Below are positions 45,911 through 54,404 of a stretch of DNA of 58,615 bases, piece by piece. This stretch comes from Actinocatenispora comari (GTDB taxonomy: Bacteria > Actinomycetota > Actinomycetes > Mycobacteriales > Micromonosporaceae). Made by a program: the position numbers and the translations under genes. Within the stretch, counting starts at the first letter, position 1, and the number at the start of each line of letters is the position of its first letter. The notes beneath the pieces are model-generated. The model was not told the DNA's origin. It made no database searches and saw only the letters and a program-made list of their open reading frames with translations. The DNA is taken from assembly GCF_017312725.1 (NCBI RefSeq), contig NZ_BOPO01000015.1, positions 1 through 58,615 of the forward strand, given 5' to 3'.

Positions 45911-47236
45911 TCAGCCCGAGCCCGGGACCGCCCAGCGGCCGCGGACGGTGCGGCCCACCGCGAGCACCAGCCGCAGCGCGATGAACACGCCGAGGCCGGC
46001 CCACACACCGCCCAGCCCCAGCCGCAGCGCGTACGCCAGCCAGATCGCCGGCAGGAACCCGGCCAGCGTGGAGATCAGCGTCAGGTTACGCAGGAAGCCC
46101 ACGTCGCCGGCGCCGATCAGCACCCCGTCCAGGGCGAAGACGACGCCGGCCAGGGGCAGCAGGCCGACGAACCACGGCCAGGCGAGCATCGCCTGCCGGT
46201 GCACCGCCGGATCGGCGCTGAACACGCCCGGCAGTACCGGTGCGCCCAGCCCGACCAGCAGCGCCAGGCCGGCGCCGCAGACCGCGCCGGCGATGCCGAT
46301 CCGCCGGGCGGTCAGCCGCGCCTGGACCGGCCGGCCGGCACCGAGGTCCGCGCCGATCAGCGACTGCGCCGCGACCGCGACCGAGTCCAGCAGCAGCGAG
46401 CAGAAGTTCCACAGTTGCAGCGCGATCTGGTGCGCGCCCAGGGCGGCGGCGCCGAAGCGGGCGGCGACCGCCGCGGCGGAGGTGAAGCACAGCTGCATCG
46501 ACAGGGTGCGCAGCACCAGGTCGCGGCCGACCGACAGCTGGGCCCGCAGCAGCGCCGGCCGGGGCCGCAGGTCGACCCGTTCGGCCAGCAGCGCGGCGAC
46601 GAACAGGATCGCCGAGATGGTCTGGGCGGCGACGTTCGCGATCGCGGAGCCGACCAGGCCGAGCCCGGCCGGGTAGACCAGTACCGGGGCCAGCACCGCC
46701 GACAGCAGGTTCGCGGCCAGCACGAACACCACCGGCCGGCGGGTCGCCTGCACGCCCCGCATCCAGCCGTTGCCGGCCAGCGCCAGCAGGATCCCGGGCG
46801 CGCCGAACGAGGCGATGCGCAGCCAGCGCTCGGCACCGGCGGCGATGTCGGCCCCGCCGGTACCGCCGCCGGCGAGGGCGTGCGCGACCGGCCCGGCGAG
46901 CAGCTGGGCGACCACCACGAACGCCAGCCCGCCGGCCAGCGCCAGCCAGCTCGCCTGGACGCCCTCGACGACCGCGCCGGTCCGGTCGCCGGCGCCGTAC
47001 CGGCGGGCCGCCCGGCCGGTGGTGCCGTAGGCGAGGAAGTTGCCGAGGATCGCCGCGGCGGACAGGATGTTGCCGCCCAGCGCCAGCCCGGCCAGCGGGA
47101 CCGCACCGAGGTGGCCGACCACGGCGGTGTCGACCAGCACGTACAGCGGTTCCGCGGCGAGCACCACGAGCGCCGGCAGGGCCAGCGCCGCGATCCGGCG
47201 GCCGGACGCCGTCTCGGCCCGTACGGTCGATGTCAC
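45911..47236 (-). CDS. MATE family efflux transporter (DinF type)
   Basis: A 441-residue twelve-helix MATE exporter. The N-half begins IAALALPALVVLAAEPLYVL with VDTAVVGHLGAVPLAGLALG, typical of DinF-like members. The C-half has FGAAALGAHQIALQLWNFCS and DSVAVAAQSLIGADLGAGRP. Such proteins export cationic or aromatic compounds in exchange for Na+ or H+. DinF commonly follows nrnA in actinobacteria; here small genes intervene. The GTG at 47236 has CATGAT six bases upstream, in the leaderless pattern, and no ribosome site. Confidence 0.92.
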   Translation of the reverse strand: MTSTVRAETASGRRIAALALPALVVLAAEPLYVLVDTAVVGHLGAVPLAGLALGGNILSAAAILGNFLAYGTTGRAARRYGAGDRTGAVVEGVQASWLALAGGLAFVVVAQLLAGPVAHALAGGGTGGADIAAGAERWLRIASFGAPGILLALAGNGWMRGVQATRRPVVFVLAANLLSAVLAPVLVYPAGLGLVGSAIANVAAQTISAILFVAALLAERVDLRPRPALLRAQLSVGRDLVLRTLSMQLCFTSAAAVAARFGAAALGAHQIALQLWNFCSLLLDSVAVAAQSLIGADLGAGRPVQARLTARRIGIAGAVCGAGLALLVGLGAPVLPGVFSADPAVHRQAMLAWPWFVGLLPLAGVVFALDGVLIGAGDVGFLRNLTLISTLAGFLPAIWLAYALRLGLGGVWAGLGVFIALRLVLAVGRTVRGRWAVPGSG

Positions 47237-47285
47237 GCCGCCATCATGACACGCTGGAGTAATCAGCGAAAGCGGCGCCCGCTGC

Positions 47286-48065
47286 TTACATGCCGGCGCC
47301 GGGAAGCTCGATGACCCGGTCCTCGTCCGCGACCAGGATCGGCCCGGCGAAGTGCTCGGCCGCCTCGGCCGCGGCCCGGTCGCGGTCCGCGCCGGGCCAG
47401 AAGTGGGTCAGCAGCAGCCGCCGGGCGCCGGCCTGCGCGGCGAAGCCGGCCGCCTCCCGGGCGGACAGGTTGAACCGCGGTTCGGGTATCACGTCGCTCA
47501 CCGGACGGTCCTGGAACGTGGCGTCGACCGCGAACAGGTCGGCGCGCTCGCCGAGCCGCGCCACCGCCGGATCCGGCCCGGTGTCGCCGGTGTAGGCGAA
47601 CACGCCGCCCGGCCCGGTGACCCGGACCCCCACGTTCGGTACGTAGTGCGGCAGCGCGACCAGGTCGATCCGCAACGGGTCGAGGACGATCGAGGTGCCC
47701 GGCCGGTACTCGTGCCAGTCGAACGCCGCCGCCAGCAGCTCCGCCCCGTCCGGCCCCTCCAGCGGCGCGAGCACCTCGGCCAGGCCGGGCGGCGCGTACA
47801 CCGGCAGCCGGGGCAGGCCGGTGCCGCGGAAGCCGTAGTACCGAGCCCGCAGCAGCGCGTGCAGGTCGAGCGCGTGGTCGGGATGGGCGTGCGTGAGCAC
47901 GACCGCGTCGAGCCGGTCGGCCGGCAGGGCGGCGAACAGCCGCGGCGCGGTGCCGTACCCGAGGTCGACGACGAGCTGTCGCGCCGCGTCGGTGATCAGG
48001 AAACCGGTGCAGGCGCGGCCCGGCGCCGGCCAGGCCGCGCAGCTGCCGAGGACGCGGATCCGCAC
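47286..48065 (-). CDS. MBL-fold metallo-hydrolase
   Basis: A 259-residue beta-lactamase-fold hydrolase. The zinc motif THAHPDHALDLHALL is of the HxHxDH kind; other ligands are in ALPHYVPNVGVRV, AYTGDTGPDPAV and LLLTHFWPGADRD. The beginning MRIRVLGSCAAWPAPGRACT resembles RNase Z and cyclic-phosphodiesterase-like members. The substrate is unknown. TAGCCT (48073-48078) ends seven bases before the GTG at 48065, suggesting a leaderless mRNA. That box overlaps the stop codon of the small upstream gene. Confidence 0.85.
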   Translation of the reverse strand: MRIRVLGSCAAWPAPGRACTGFLITDAARQLVVDLGYGTAPRLFAALPADRLDAVVLTHAHPDHALDLHALLRARYYGFRGTGLPRLPVYAPPGLAEVLAPLEGPDGAELLAAAFDWHEYRPGTSIVLDPLRIDLVALPHYVPNVGVRVTGPGGVFAYTGDTGPDPAVARLGERADLFAVDATFQDRPVSDVIPEPRFNLSAREAAGFAAQAGARRLLLTHFWPGADRDRAAAEAAEHFAGPILVADEDRVIELPGAGM

Positions 48066-48075
48066 CCGGCGCAGG

Positions 48076-48210
48076 CTACCAGCGGCTCTCCAGCGAGCGC
48101 TGCAGCGCGCGCTGTGCCTCCCGGCGCTGCTCGTCGCGCTCCTGCTTGCGGGCGCGCTCCGGGTCGGTCGCGGTCGGCTTGGCCGGTGGCTGAACGGTGG
48201 TGGTCGGCAT
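48076..48210 (-). CDS. 44-residue charged small protein
   Basis: MPTTTVQPPAKPTATDPERA is followed by an uninterrupted charged helix RKQERDEQRREAQRALQRSL and the end ESRW. GAGGGGAA lies at good distance before the ATG. Third codon positions are strongly G/C, as in real genes here. It precedes the MBL gene by 10 bp, and its TAG stop is the start of that gene's probable -10 box. I know no family. Confidence 0.6.
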   Translation of the reverse strand: MPTTTVQPPAKPTATDPERARKQERDEQRREAQRALQRSLESRW

Positions 48211-48609
48211 GGCAGTTCCCCTCACGCCCCGGCCGCGGGGCGGCCGGCTGTCGGATCGGCTGTGGGGCCCGGCATCGGATGTCGGGCCGTGCTGTCGAGG
48301 CCCGACCTCACTGTCGGGTCGCCCCGTCGGACCACGGCGGGGGTGACCCGCGCGTCGGCCGGACGGACACGCTCGGCACGCGACCGCGGCGAACGAAGGC
48401 CGCCACGGCTGCGAGCAAGGCGCTCGGCACGGCTGGAGCCGACGGATCCACGTCGGCTCCGGGTGAACCGTTGGACGCGCTGCGTTGCCACGCACGTCCC
48501 GACCCAAGTTAACGTTCGTTCCAGTGGATGCACCCGACTTCCCAGCATGCGGACTGTGATCGTGGCGTCATCCAGCGCAGTCGGCGGATTCGGCCGGCCG
48601 GCAACGACC
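48211..48609. other. 399-bp gap with several hairpins, no convincing gene
   Basis: Hairpins occur at 48266-48288 (10 bp, one wobble pair), 48301-48318 (CCCGAC/GTCGGG) and 48435-48460 (GGAGCCGAC/GTCGGCTCC with an 8 nt loop). An AT-richer patch near 48508-48525 (AAGTTAACGTTCGTT) could hold a promoter. It may be a long structured leader of the 44-residue protein gene or a small RNA. Confidence 0.45.
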
Positions 48610-48828
48610 TCAGCGGGCGAAGAAGTGGAAGCCGACCCACCACCAGAAGCCCAGCAGCGCCACCCGGCCGAACGGCACCCGGCCCACCCGGTACCGCATG
48701 ACGAAGCCGCACAGCTGGGCCAGCGTCGGCACCCGGGAACCCTCCCGGCGCCCGGCCACCTCCAGCGTCACGATCAGCACCAGGGCCAGCCCGTACGCGA
48801 CGAGCGTCGCGATGCGCGTCACGCTCAT
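48610..48828 (-). CDS. Small membrane protein, DUF6186-like
   Basis: A 72-residue protein. One membrane helix (RIATLVAYGLALVLIVTLEV) is followed by AGRREGSRVPTLAQLCGFVM and a second hydrophobic, Trp-rich end (GRVALLGFWWWVGFHFFAR). The EVAGRR-GSRVPTL block and the WHFFAR-like end recall DUF6186 of Micromonosporaceae; this is from memory and not firm. AAGGAGGAA places the ATG at 48828. It follows the four-helix protein gene by 70 bp on the same strand. Confidence 0.7.
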   Translation of the reverse strand: MSVTRIATLVAYGLALVLIVTLEVAGRREGSRVPTLAQLCGFVMRYRVGRVPFGRVALLGFWWWVGFHFFAR

Positions 48829-48898
48829 CGCCGTTCCTCCTTCGCCGCAACGCCGACGAGGCAGCACGACACGCACGACTGCCGATTCGCCCGCTCGC

Positions 48899-49306
48899 TC
48901 ATCGCTTCACCAGCGCCCAGTACCCGGTGATCCAGCCCAGGAACACCGCCGCCCGGGCCCAGTAGTGCTGCAGCACCGGGTCGGCCAGCGCGGACAGCGT
49001 CGGATGCGCCGCCGTCGATCCGAGCGCGAAGCTGACCAGCTCGAACGTGGCGAACACCAGCACCGGTACCAGCCACCACAGCGCCTGCCGGGCGACCTGG
49101 CGCACCGCCGGGTGCCGGGTCAGCCGGCGGGTGACGCCGAGCCAGAAGAACGCGCCGCCGATCCCGATCATGGTGATCGTCGAGCGCAGCGAGAACGACG
49201 GGAACGCACCGACGGCGAGCGAGGCGCCGACGAAGCCGACCACCCGGGCGGGCGCGTACCAGCGCGGTGGCGCGGACTCGGCCGCGGCCGGAGACTGTTG
49301 ATCCAC
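48899..49306 (-). CDS. Hypothetical multi-pass membrane protein
   Basis: A 135-residue protein with about four hydrophobic segments (RVVGFVGASLAVGAFPSF, TMIGIGGAFFWLGVTRRLTR, ALWWLVPVLVFATFELVSFA, ARAAVFLGWITGYWALVKR). I recognise no family. The GTG start at 49306 follows CGGAAG. It lies just upstream of the DUF6186-like gene on the same strand, and downstream of nrnA by 86 bp, so it may be co-transcribed with either. Confidence 0.68.
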   Translation of the reverse strand: MDQQSPAAAESAPPRWYAPARVVGFVGASLAVGAFPSFSLRSTITMIGIGGAFFWLGVTRRLTRHPAVRQVARQALWWLVPVLVFATFELVSFALGSTAAHPTLSALADPVLQHYWARAAVFLGWITGYWALVKR

Positions 49307-49392
49307 GTCTTCCGATTCTCATCCGCCGGCCGGCGGCGGGACAGCCCGTTGCCCGGATCCGTCGGTCACAACGGGCGAAACCGTCGCGGTGC

Positions 49393-50403
49393 TCAGCGCT
49401 CCGGCGAGCGATCGGCGAGCGCGGCGGTGACGGAGGCCAGTACCTGCTCGACGCTGCCGTGGCCGGTGAAACCGGCCGCGAACCGGTGCCCGCCGCCGCC
49501 GAGCGCCACCGCCGCCCGGCCCACGTCGACCGCGCCCTTGCTGCGCAACGACACCACCCACTCGTCCGCGGCGGCCTGCTTGGCGAGACAGGCGACCTCG
49601 GCCTCCTGCGCGGTACGCAGGTCACCGATCAGCGTCTCCAGCACCTGCGGCGGCTGGCCGTGCCGGGCCAGGTCGGCCAGCGTGGCGTGGCTGGCCACCA
49701 GCCCGGCGCCGGACGCGGCGGCCGGGTCGAGGCTGGCCCGGCCGAGCACGTCGGCGAGCAGTCGGAGCGCGCCGAACGGCCGCGTGTCGTACAGCTTGCG
49801 GCTCAGCTCGGCGTGCGGGATGCCGGTGGCCACGAGCCGCCCGGCCAGCTCATGCACCGCCTGGGTGGTGGCGGAGAACTTGAACGAGCCGGTGTCGGTG
49901 GACAGCGCGACGTACAGGCACTCCGCGATCGGCGCGGTCAGCTCGACGCCGAGCCGGCGCAGCAGCTCGTCGACCAGGACCGCGGTGGCGGCGGCGGACG
50001 GGTCGACCAGGTTCACCTCGCCGAAGCCGGGGTTGGAGGCGTGGTGGTCGAACACCAGGGTGTGCGCCGCGGTGTGCAGCCGGTCGGCGAGGTCACCCAG
50101 CCGGTCGACGCTGCTCGCGTCGAACGACACCAGCAGGTCGGGCGCGGCCGGCGCCTCACCCGGCGGTACCAGCAGCTCCCGGCCGGGCAGCTCGGCCAGC
50201 ACCCCGGTCAGCTCGAACGGGCTGGGGAAGCTCGCCCGCACCGGCAGCCCGAGCTGGGCGAGCCCGAGCCCGGCGCCGAGCATGCTGCCCAGCGCGTCAC
50301 CGTCCGGGTTGAGGTGGCAGGTGAGCAGGATCGAACCGGCCGACCGGAGCCGGTCGAGCGCCGCCGCCCAGTCCGCCTCGGCGATCGGGGCGGGTGCCGT
50401 CAC
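49393..50403 (-). CDS. nrnA: Bifunctional oligoribonuclease / PAP phosphatase NrnA (DHH-DHHA1)
   Basis: A 336-residue DHH-family phosphoesterase. The DHH domain has LLTCHLNPDGDALGSMLGAG, LLVSFDASSVDR and the DHH triad in LVFDHHASNPG. The C-terminal DHHA1 domain has GGGHRFAAGFTGHGS. NrnA digests nanoRNAs and linear dinucleotides and dephosphorylates pAp. The GTG at 50403 overlaps the rbfA stop as GTGA, so the two are translationally coupled. The rbfA-nrnA order is conserved in actinobacteria. Confidence 0.94.
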   Translation of the reverse strand: MTAPAPIAEADWAAALDRLRSAGSILLTCHLNPDGDALGSMLGAGLGLAQLGLPVRASFPSPFELTGVLAELPGRELLVPPGEAPAAPDLLVSFDASSVDRLGDLADRLHTAAHTLVFDHHASNPGFGEVNLVDPSAAATAVLVDELLRRLGVELTAPIAECLYVALSTDTGSFKFSATTQAVHELAGRLVATGIPHAELSRKLYDTRPFGALRLLADVLGRASLDPAAASGAGLVASHATLADLARHGQPPQVLETLIGDLRTAQEAEVACLAKQAAADEWVVSLRSKGAVDVGRAAVALGGGGHRFAAGFTGHGSVEQVLASVTAALADRSPER

Positions 50404-50900
50404 GCGGGTCCGCCGGGCCGGGCGTGCGAGAGGTCACGGTCGGGCTCGTCGGCCTCGTCGTCCGGCTCGTCCTCGTCGTCGTCCTCGTCCACCTTGTACG
50501 GCTGGGCGTCGCCGGCGTACTGCGCGTCGACCGCCTGCCGCTGCACCTCGGCGTCGGCGGCGCGGGCCGCGGCGAGCAGCTGCTCGATGTGGTCGGCCTG
50601 CTCCGGCACCTCGTCGATCACGAACGTCAGCGTCGGCGCGAACCGCAGCCCCAGCCGCTTGCCCACGATGCTGCGCAGCAACCCGTTCGCACTGGCCAGG
50701 GCGGCCGTGGTGGCAGCCTGCTCGGTCGGGTCGCCGAGCACCGTGTAGAACAGCGTGGCGTCGTGCAGGTCGTTGGTGAGCCGGACGTCGGTGATCGTCA
50801 CCATGCCCAGCCGCGGGTCCTTGACCTGCTTGCGCAACGCGGACGCGACCAGCTCCTTGATCCGTTCGGCGTACCGGCGCACCCGGGCGGGGTCCGACAT
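50400..50900 (-). CDS. rbfA: 30S ribosome-binding factor RbfA
   Basis: A 166-residue RbfA. The KH-like core is RVRRYAERIKELVASALRKQ, VKDPRLGMVTITDVRLTNDL and VGKRLGLRFAPTLTFVIDEV. A long acidic tail (VDEDDDEDEPDDEADEPD) is typical of actinobacterial forms. It assists 16S rRNA 5'-end maturation and cold adaptation. GGAGGA lies before the ATG at 50900. It is separated from infB by an inserted group of genes, whereas usually only DUF503 lies between. Confidence 0.95.
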   Translation of the reverse strand: MSDPARVRRYAERIKELVASALRKQVKDPRLGMVTITDVRLTNDLHDATLFYTVLGDPTEQAATTAALASANGLLRSIVGKRLGLRFAPTLTFVIDEVPEQADHIEQLLAAARAADAEVQRQAVDAQYAGDAQPYKVDEDDDEDEPDDEADEPDRDLSHARPGGPA

Positions 50901-50994
50901 GATTCCTCCAGCTCTCGTTTCGAACCCTTCGACAGTACTGGGGATGGCGCCGAACGGCCTCGGCGGCCCGTCGCCCGTTCGATGCCAAGTACCC

Positions 50995-51024
50995 TTTCCA
51001 AGGCTAACTTTTCAAAGCTATGGT
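50995..51024 (+). promoter_or_regulatory. ArsR promoter with overlapping inverted repeat
   Basis: TTTCCA (50995-51000) and TATGGT (51019-51024) are 18 bp apart. The -10 ends seven bases before the ATG at 51032. TAACTTT (51005-51011) and AAAGCTA (51014-51020) form an inverted repeat with one mismatch that overlaps the -10, a good position for autorepression. Confidence 0.6.
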
Positions 51025-51031
51025 GGCATGC

Positions 51032-51601
51032 ATGTCGAAGCCCGTCGTGGAACTCACCGACCCGCGCGCCCTGCGCGCCCTCGCCCACCCGCTGCGCCTC
51101 GCCCTGCTCGGCCTGCTGCGCCGCGAGGGCCCGCTCACCGCCACCCGCGCCGGCCAGCTGCTCGACGAGTCGTCCGCCAGCTGCTCGTTCCACCTGCGCC
51201 AGCTCGCGAAGTACGGGCTGGTCGAGGAGGCGGCGGGCGGCACCGGGCGGCAGCGGCCGTGGCAGGCCACCGCCCGCGCCACCAGCTGGCCGAGCCGCCC
51301 GGCCAGCCTGGACGTGCGCGCCGCCACCGACGCGCTGTCCGCGGTGATCGCCGAGCGCTACCTGGTGGCGATGCTGGACTGGATCGGCCGGCGCGACGAC
51401 GAACCGGACGAGTGGCGGCAGGCCCCGTTCGGCGACCACGACGTCTACCTGACCGCCGACGAGATGACCGAGGTGGCAGAGCGCACCGCCGCCCTGATCG
51501 CGCCGTACCTGCCGCGCACCGACGACGAGTCGCTGCGGCCGGACGGTGCCCGCCGGGTGATGTACCTCGACGTCGCGCTGCCGATCGGCCGACGATCGTG
51601 A
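51032..51601 (+). CDS. ArsR family winged-helix regulator
   Basis: A 189-residue protein. The winged helix is DPRALRALAHPLRLALLGLL, RREGPLTATRAGQLLDESSA and SCSFHLRQLAKYGLVEEAAG, typical of the ArsR/HTH_20 group that often controls an MFS gene. The longer C-terminal part (AVIAERYLVAMLDWIGRRDD) has no metal-binding cysteines, so drug or stress sensing is more likely than metal sensing. The ATG at 51032 fits the leaderless promoter. The stop overlaps the start of the MFS gene as GTGA. Confidence 0.9.
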   Translation: MSKPVVELTDPRALRALAHPLRLALLGLLRREGPLTATRAGQLLDESSASCSFHLRQLAKYGLVEEAAGGTGRQRPWQATARATSWPSRPASLDVRAATDALSAVIAERYLVAMLDWIGRRDDEPDEWRQAPFGDHDVYLTADEMTEVAERTAALIAPYLPRTDDESLRPDGARRVMYLDVALPIGRRS

Positions 51602-52881
51602 CCCGCGCCGGCACCCTGCGCATGCTGCACGCACCCGACTTCCGCCGGCTGTGGGGCAGCCACACCGTCTCGCTGCTCGGCGACCAGATCCGTACCCTCG
51701 CGCTGCCGCTCGCCGCGGTGCTCGTGCTGCACGCCGGGCCGGGCCAGATGGGGCTGCTGACCGCGGCGGGCACCCTGCCGGCGCTGCTGTTCTCGCTGCT
51801 CGCCGGCGCCGCGAGCGACCGGTACGGGCGGCGCCGGCGCACCATGGTGCTCGCCGACCTGCTGCGCGCGGCGCTGCTCGCCACGGTGCCGGTCGCCGCG
51901 GTGTTCGGCACGCTGAGCCTGACCCAGCTGTACCTCGTCGCCTTCGGGACCGGCACCCTGTCGGTGCTGTTCGACGTGGCCGACGCGAGCATGTTCGTCG
52001 CGGTCGTGCCGCGGGAGCGGTTCGTCGCGGCCAACTCGCTGATCCACGGCAGCCGGGCCGCGTCGTACCTGGCCGGGCCGAGCCTGGGTGGCCTGCTGGT
52101 GCAGGCCGTGGGCGCGCCGCTCGCGCTGCTCGCCGACGCGGTGTCGTTCCTGGCCTCGGCGGTGCTGCTGCGCGGCATCCGGGCGAGCGAGCCGCCCACC
52201 GAACGCACCGGGCTGGCTGGGCTCGTCGGCGGGCTGAGCTACCTGCGCCGGTCCGCGACCATCCGGGCGACGCTCGCCGGTACGGCGGTGATGAACCTGT
52301 TCAACTTCGCCTTCGCCGCGCTGTTCACGCTGTACGCCACCACCGCGCTGGGCATCTCCCCCGGCACGCTCGGGCTGGTGCTCGGCGCCGGCGCGATCGG
52401 CAGCCTGCTCGGCGCCTTCCTGACTCCGCGGCTCGGCCGGCTGATCGGGATCGGGCCGGCGGCGCTGATCGGGATGGTGCTGTTCCCCGCCCCGCTGATC
52501 CTGGTACCGCTGGCCGACCGGCCCGGACCGACCGCGCTGCTGCTGGTGTTCGGCTCGGAGTTCGGCGCCGGGCTCGGTGTGATGATGCTCGACATCGCCT
52601 TCGGGTCGATCACCGCGGCGATCGTGCCGGCCCGGCTGCGGGCCCGCGTCTCCGGCGCGTTCCAGTCGGTCAACTACGGGGTACGGCCGATCGGGTCGCT
52701 GCTCGGCGGAGCGCTCGGCGCCGCGCTCGGGCTGCGGCCGGCGCTGTGGATCGCCACCGTCGGCGCCCTCGCCGGCGTGCTGTTCGTGCTGCCCAGCCCG
52801 GTCCGCCGGATCCGGGTGCTGCCGGACGAGCCGGAGGAACAGCCCAGTGGCGTGCCGGCGAGTGCGGAGGCGGCCGCCTGA
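51598..52881 (+). CDS. MFS transporter, enterobactin-exporter-like drug efflux group
   Basis: A 427-residue MFS protein. It starts TRAGTLRMLHAPDFRRLWGS, as in MFS_3 (EntS/DHA3-like) members, with the motif-A loop GAASDRYGRRRRTMVLADLL, SMFVAVVPRERFVAANSLIH and GPSLGGLLVQAVGAPLALLA. About twelve helices are visible. The substrate is unknown; drug export is usual for ArsR-linked members. The GTG start overlaps the ArsR stop, so the pair is translationally coupled and probably autoregulated. A 26 bp tandem repeat follows the stop codon. Confidence 0.9.
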   Translation: MTRAGTLRMLHAPDFRRLWGSHTVSLLGDQIRTLALPLAAVLVLHAGPGQMGLLTAAGTLPALLFSLLAGAASDRYGRRRRTMVLADLLRAALLATVPVAAVFGTLSLTQLYLVAFGTGTLSVLFDVADASMFVAVVPRERFVAANSLIHGSRAASYLAGPSLGGLLVQAVGAPLALLADAVSFLASAVLLRGIRASEPPTERTGLAGLVGGLSYLRRSATIRATLAGTAVMNLFNFAFAALFTLYATTALGISPGTLGLVLGAGAIGSLLGAFLTPRLGRLIGIGPAALIGMVLFPAPLILVPLADRPGPTALLLVFGSEFGAGLGVMMLDIAFGSITAAIVPARLRARVSGAFQSVNYGVRPIGSLLGGALGAALGLRPALWIATVGALAGVLFVLPSPVRRIRVLPDEPEEQPSGVPASAEAAA

Positions 52882-52884
52882 GCG

Positions 52885-52936
52885 CCCGCGGTCGACCGAC
52901 GGGATGCGATCCCGCGGTCGACTGACGGGATGCGGG
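52885..52936. repeat. 26-bp tandem repeat after the MFS stop codon
   Basis: CCCGCGGTCGACCGACGGGA begins at 52885 and recurs with one change at 52911. The first copy starts four bases past the stop codon, in the short gap to the convergent DUF503 gene. Confidence 0.75.
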
Positions 52937-52946
52937 TGACGGCCGG

Positions 52947-53240
52947 TCAGTCGTCGGCGCCGTAGCGGCGGCGACGTACCGACAGCAGTTCCAGCTCGGG
53001 GCGGCCGGCGACCAGCCGCTCGCAGGCGTCCAGCACCTCGGTGAGGTGGCCGCTGTCACCGGAGACGGCGGCGACACCGAGCTGGCTGCGGCGGTGCACG
53101 TCCTGGTCGCCGACCTCGGCGACCGCCACGTCGAGCTTGCGCAGCGCCGCGACGACGGGCCGCACGTACGACCGCTTGGCCTTCAGCGAGGTGCTGTCGT
53201 CGGGCAGCAGGACGTCGAACAGCGCGGTACCGGTATACAC
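52947..53240 (-). CDS. DUF503 family protein
   Basis: A 97-residue protein with the DUF503 marks: YTGTALFDVLLPDDSTSLKA and KRSYVRPVVAALRKLDVAVA, then EVGDQDVHRRSQLGVAAVSG. The family is short and usually sits between infB and rbfA (YlxP of Bacillus), suggesting a ribosome- or RNA-linked role. The GTG at 53240 has TACCGT (53247-53252) six bases upstream on its strand, a leaderless layout. The place in the infB-rbfA interval is conserved, though here other genes have been inserted. Confidence 0.9.
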   Translation of the reverse strand: MYTGTALFDVLLPDDSTSLKAKRSYVRPVVAALRKLDVAVAEVGDQDVHRRSQLGVAAVSGDSGHLTEVLDACERLVAGRPELELLSVRRRRYGADD

Positions 53241-53286
53241 GTGATCACGGTAGCGGGCGGCGCGACGGCGTCGGCCGCGGCCCGCG

Positions 53287-54315
53287 TCAGTCCCGGCGGG
53301 CGACCAGCAGGTCGCGCACGATCGCCTGGTCCACCCGGTGCTCGAAGCCCTGGTACGCGGGCCCGTCCAGCACCGTGAGCCCGGCATCGGTGAGGATCGC
53401 GGCGAGGTCGGCGCGGCGGGACACGTGGGTGTTGAACGACAGCCCGATCGCGCCACCGGGTCGCAGCAGCTGTGCCCAGCTCGGTGCGGCGGCGGCGATC
53501 AGCTCCACCGGACTGCGCGACACGCTGCGACCGTGGCTGCCGTGCGCGACGCCGTACGGTGCGTCCGCGACCAGCACGTCGAACGACCGGTGCCGGAAGA
53601 ACTGTCCGATGTGGACGGTGTCGCCGATGATGGCGGTCAGGTCGACGGTCTCGCCGGCCCGGTACTGCTCCTTGGTCGCCGCCAGCTCCACGTCGAACCG
53701 GCGGGCCAGTACCGAGCGGTTGCGCCGGATCGGCGCCCACTGCGCCTTGTGCTTGATCCGCGCCGCCCGCAGCCACGTCTTCAGGAACGCCGCGTACGCG
53801 TCGATGTCCTTCGCGTCGATGTCGACGCCGGCGACCGACAGCCCGTACATCAGGGCCTGGTTGAGGGTGGTGCCGCGGCCGCACATCGGGTCGAGCACCC
53901 GCAGCTTGCGGGCGAGCAGGTCGCCCGGCCGGTCGGTGGACAGCGCCGTGACGTTCAGCAGCAGCTTGGTGAACTGCTCGTTCGTCTTCCCCGGGTACTT
54001 GAGGATGGTGAGCAGGTCGGAGCCGAACAGGTCCAGCGGGGTCGCGGTCACCGGCCGCAGCAGCTCACCGACCCGCTCGAACATCGCGTACCGCGAGGAG
54101 AGGTTGGCGAGCTGAGCCAGGTCGGTGTCGGTCAGCGCCTCGGCGGTGAACGTCACGTACGGCACGCCGGCGATCTCGGTCTCGGTGACGTCGGCGAGCT
54201 TGCCGCCCAGCACCGTCGCGTCGAACACCGCCAGCTCCCGCCGGGTCAGCGTCACCGCGGTCTGCGAGTACACCCGGTTCAGCGACGGCAACAGCAGGAT
54301 CGCGTACTCGGCCAT
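53287..54315 (-). CDS. TRM11-like SAM-dependent methyltransferase
   Basis: A 342-residue protein. The N-terminal part (AILLLPSLNRVYSQTAVTLT, FGSDLLTILKYPGKTNEQFT) precedes a Rossmann methyltransferase with LRVLDPMCGRGTTLNQALMY as the SAM site and VLVADAPYGVAHGSHGRSVS holding the DxPY motif IV as DAPY. This is the TRM11/RlmL-like group that modifies guanine N2 in tRNA or rRNA. The target here is unknown. The ATG at 54315 has GAGGAG about 12 bases upstream, so its ribosome site is loosely spaced. Confidence 0.85.
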   Translation of the reverse strand: MAEYAILLLPSLNRVYSQTAVTLTRRELAVFDATVLGGKLADVTETEIAGVPYVTFTAEALTDTDLAQLANLSSRYAMFERVGELLRPVTATPLDLFGSDLLTILKYPGKTNEQFTKLLLNVTALSTDRPGDLLARKLRVLDPMCGRGTTLNQALMYGLSVAGVDIDAKDIDAYAAFLKTWLRAARIKHKAQWAPIRRNRSVLARRFDVELAATKEQYRAGETVDLTAIIGDTVHIGQFFRHRSFDVLVADAPYGVAHGSHGRSVSRSPVELIAAAAPSWAQLLRPGGAIGLSFNTHVSRRADLAAILTDAGLTVLDGPAYQGFEHRVDQAIVRDLLVARRD

Positions 54316-54404
54316 GGCGGTGCGGTGCTCCTCGCTGTCGGTGGGTCGCCGACGATTGTGCCAGCGTGCCGCCGGGACGGCCCCGGCGGTGGCAGCATGG
54401 GGCC

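Noticed and set aside
50918-50935. GGTTCGAAAC-like T-loop sequence upstream of rbfA
   Set aside because: No acceptor, D-arm or anticodon stem can be built around it, so it is not a tRNA.
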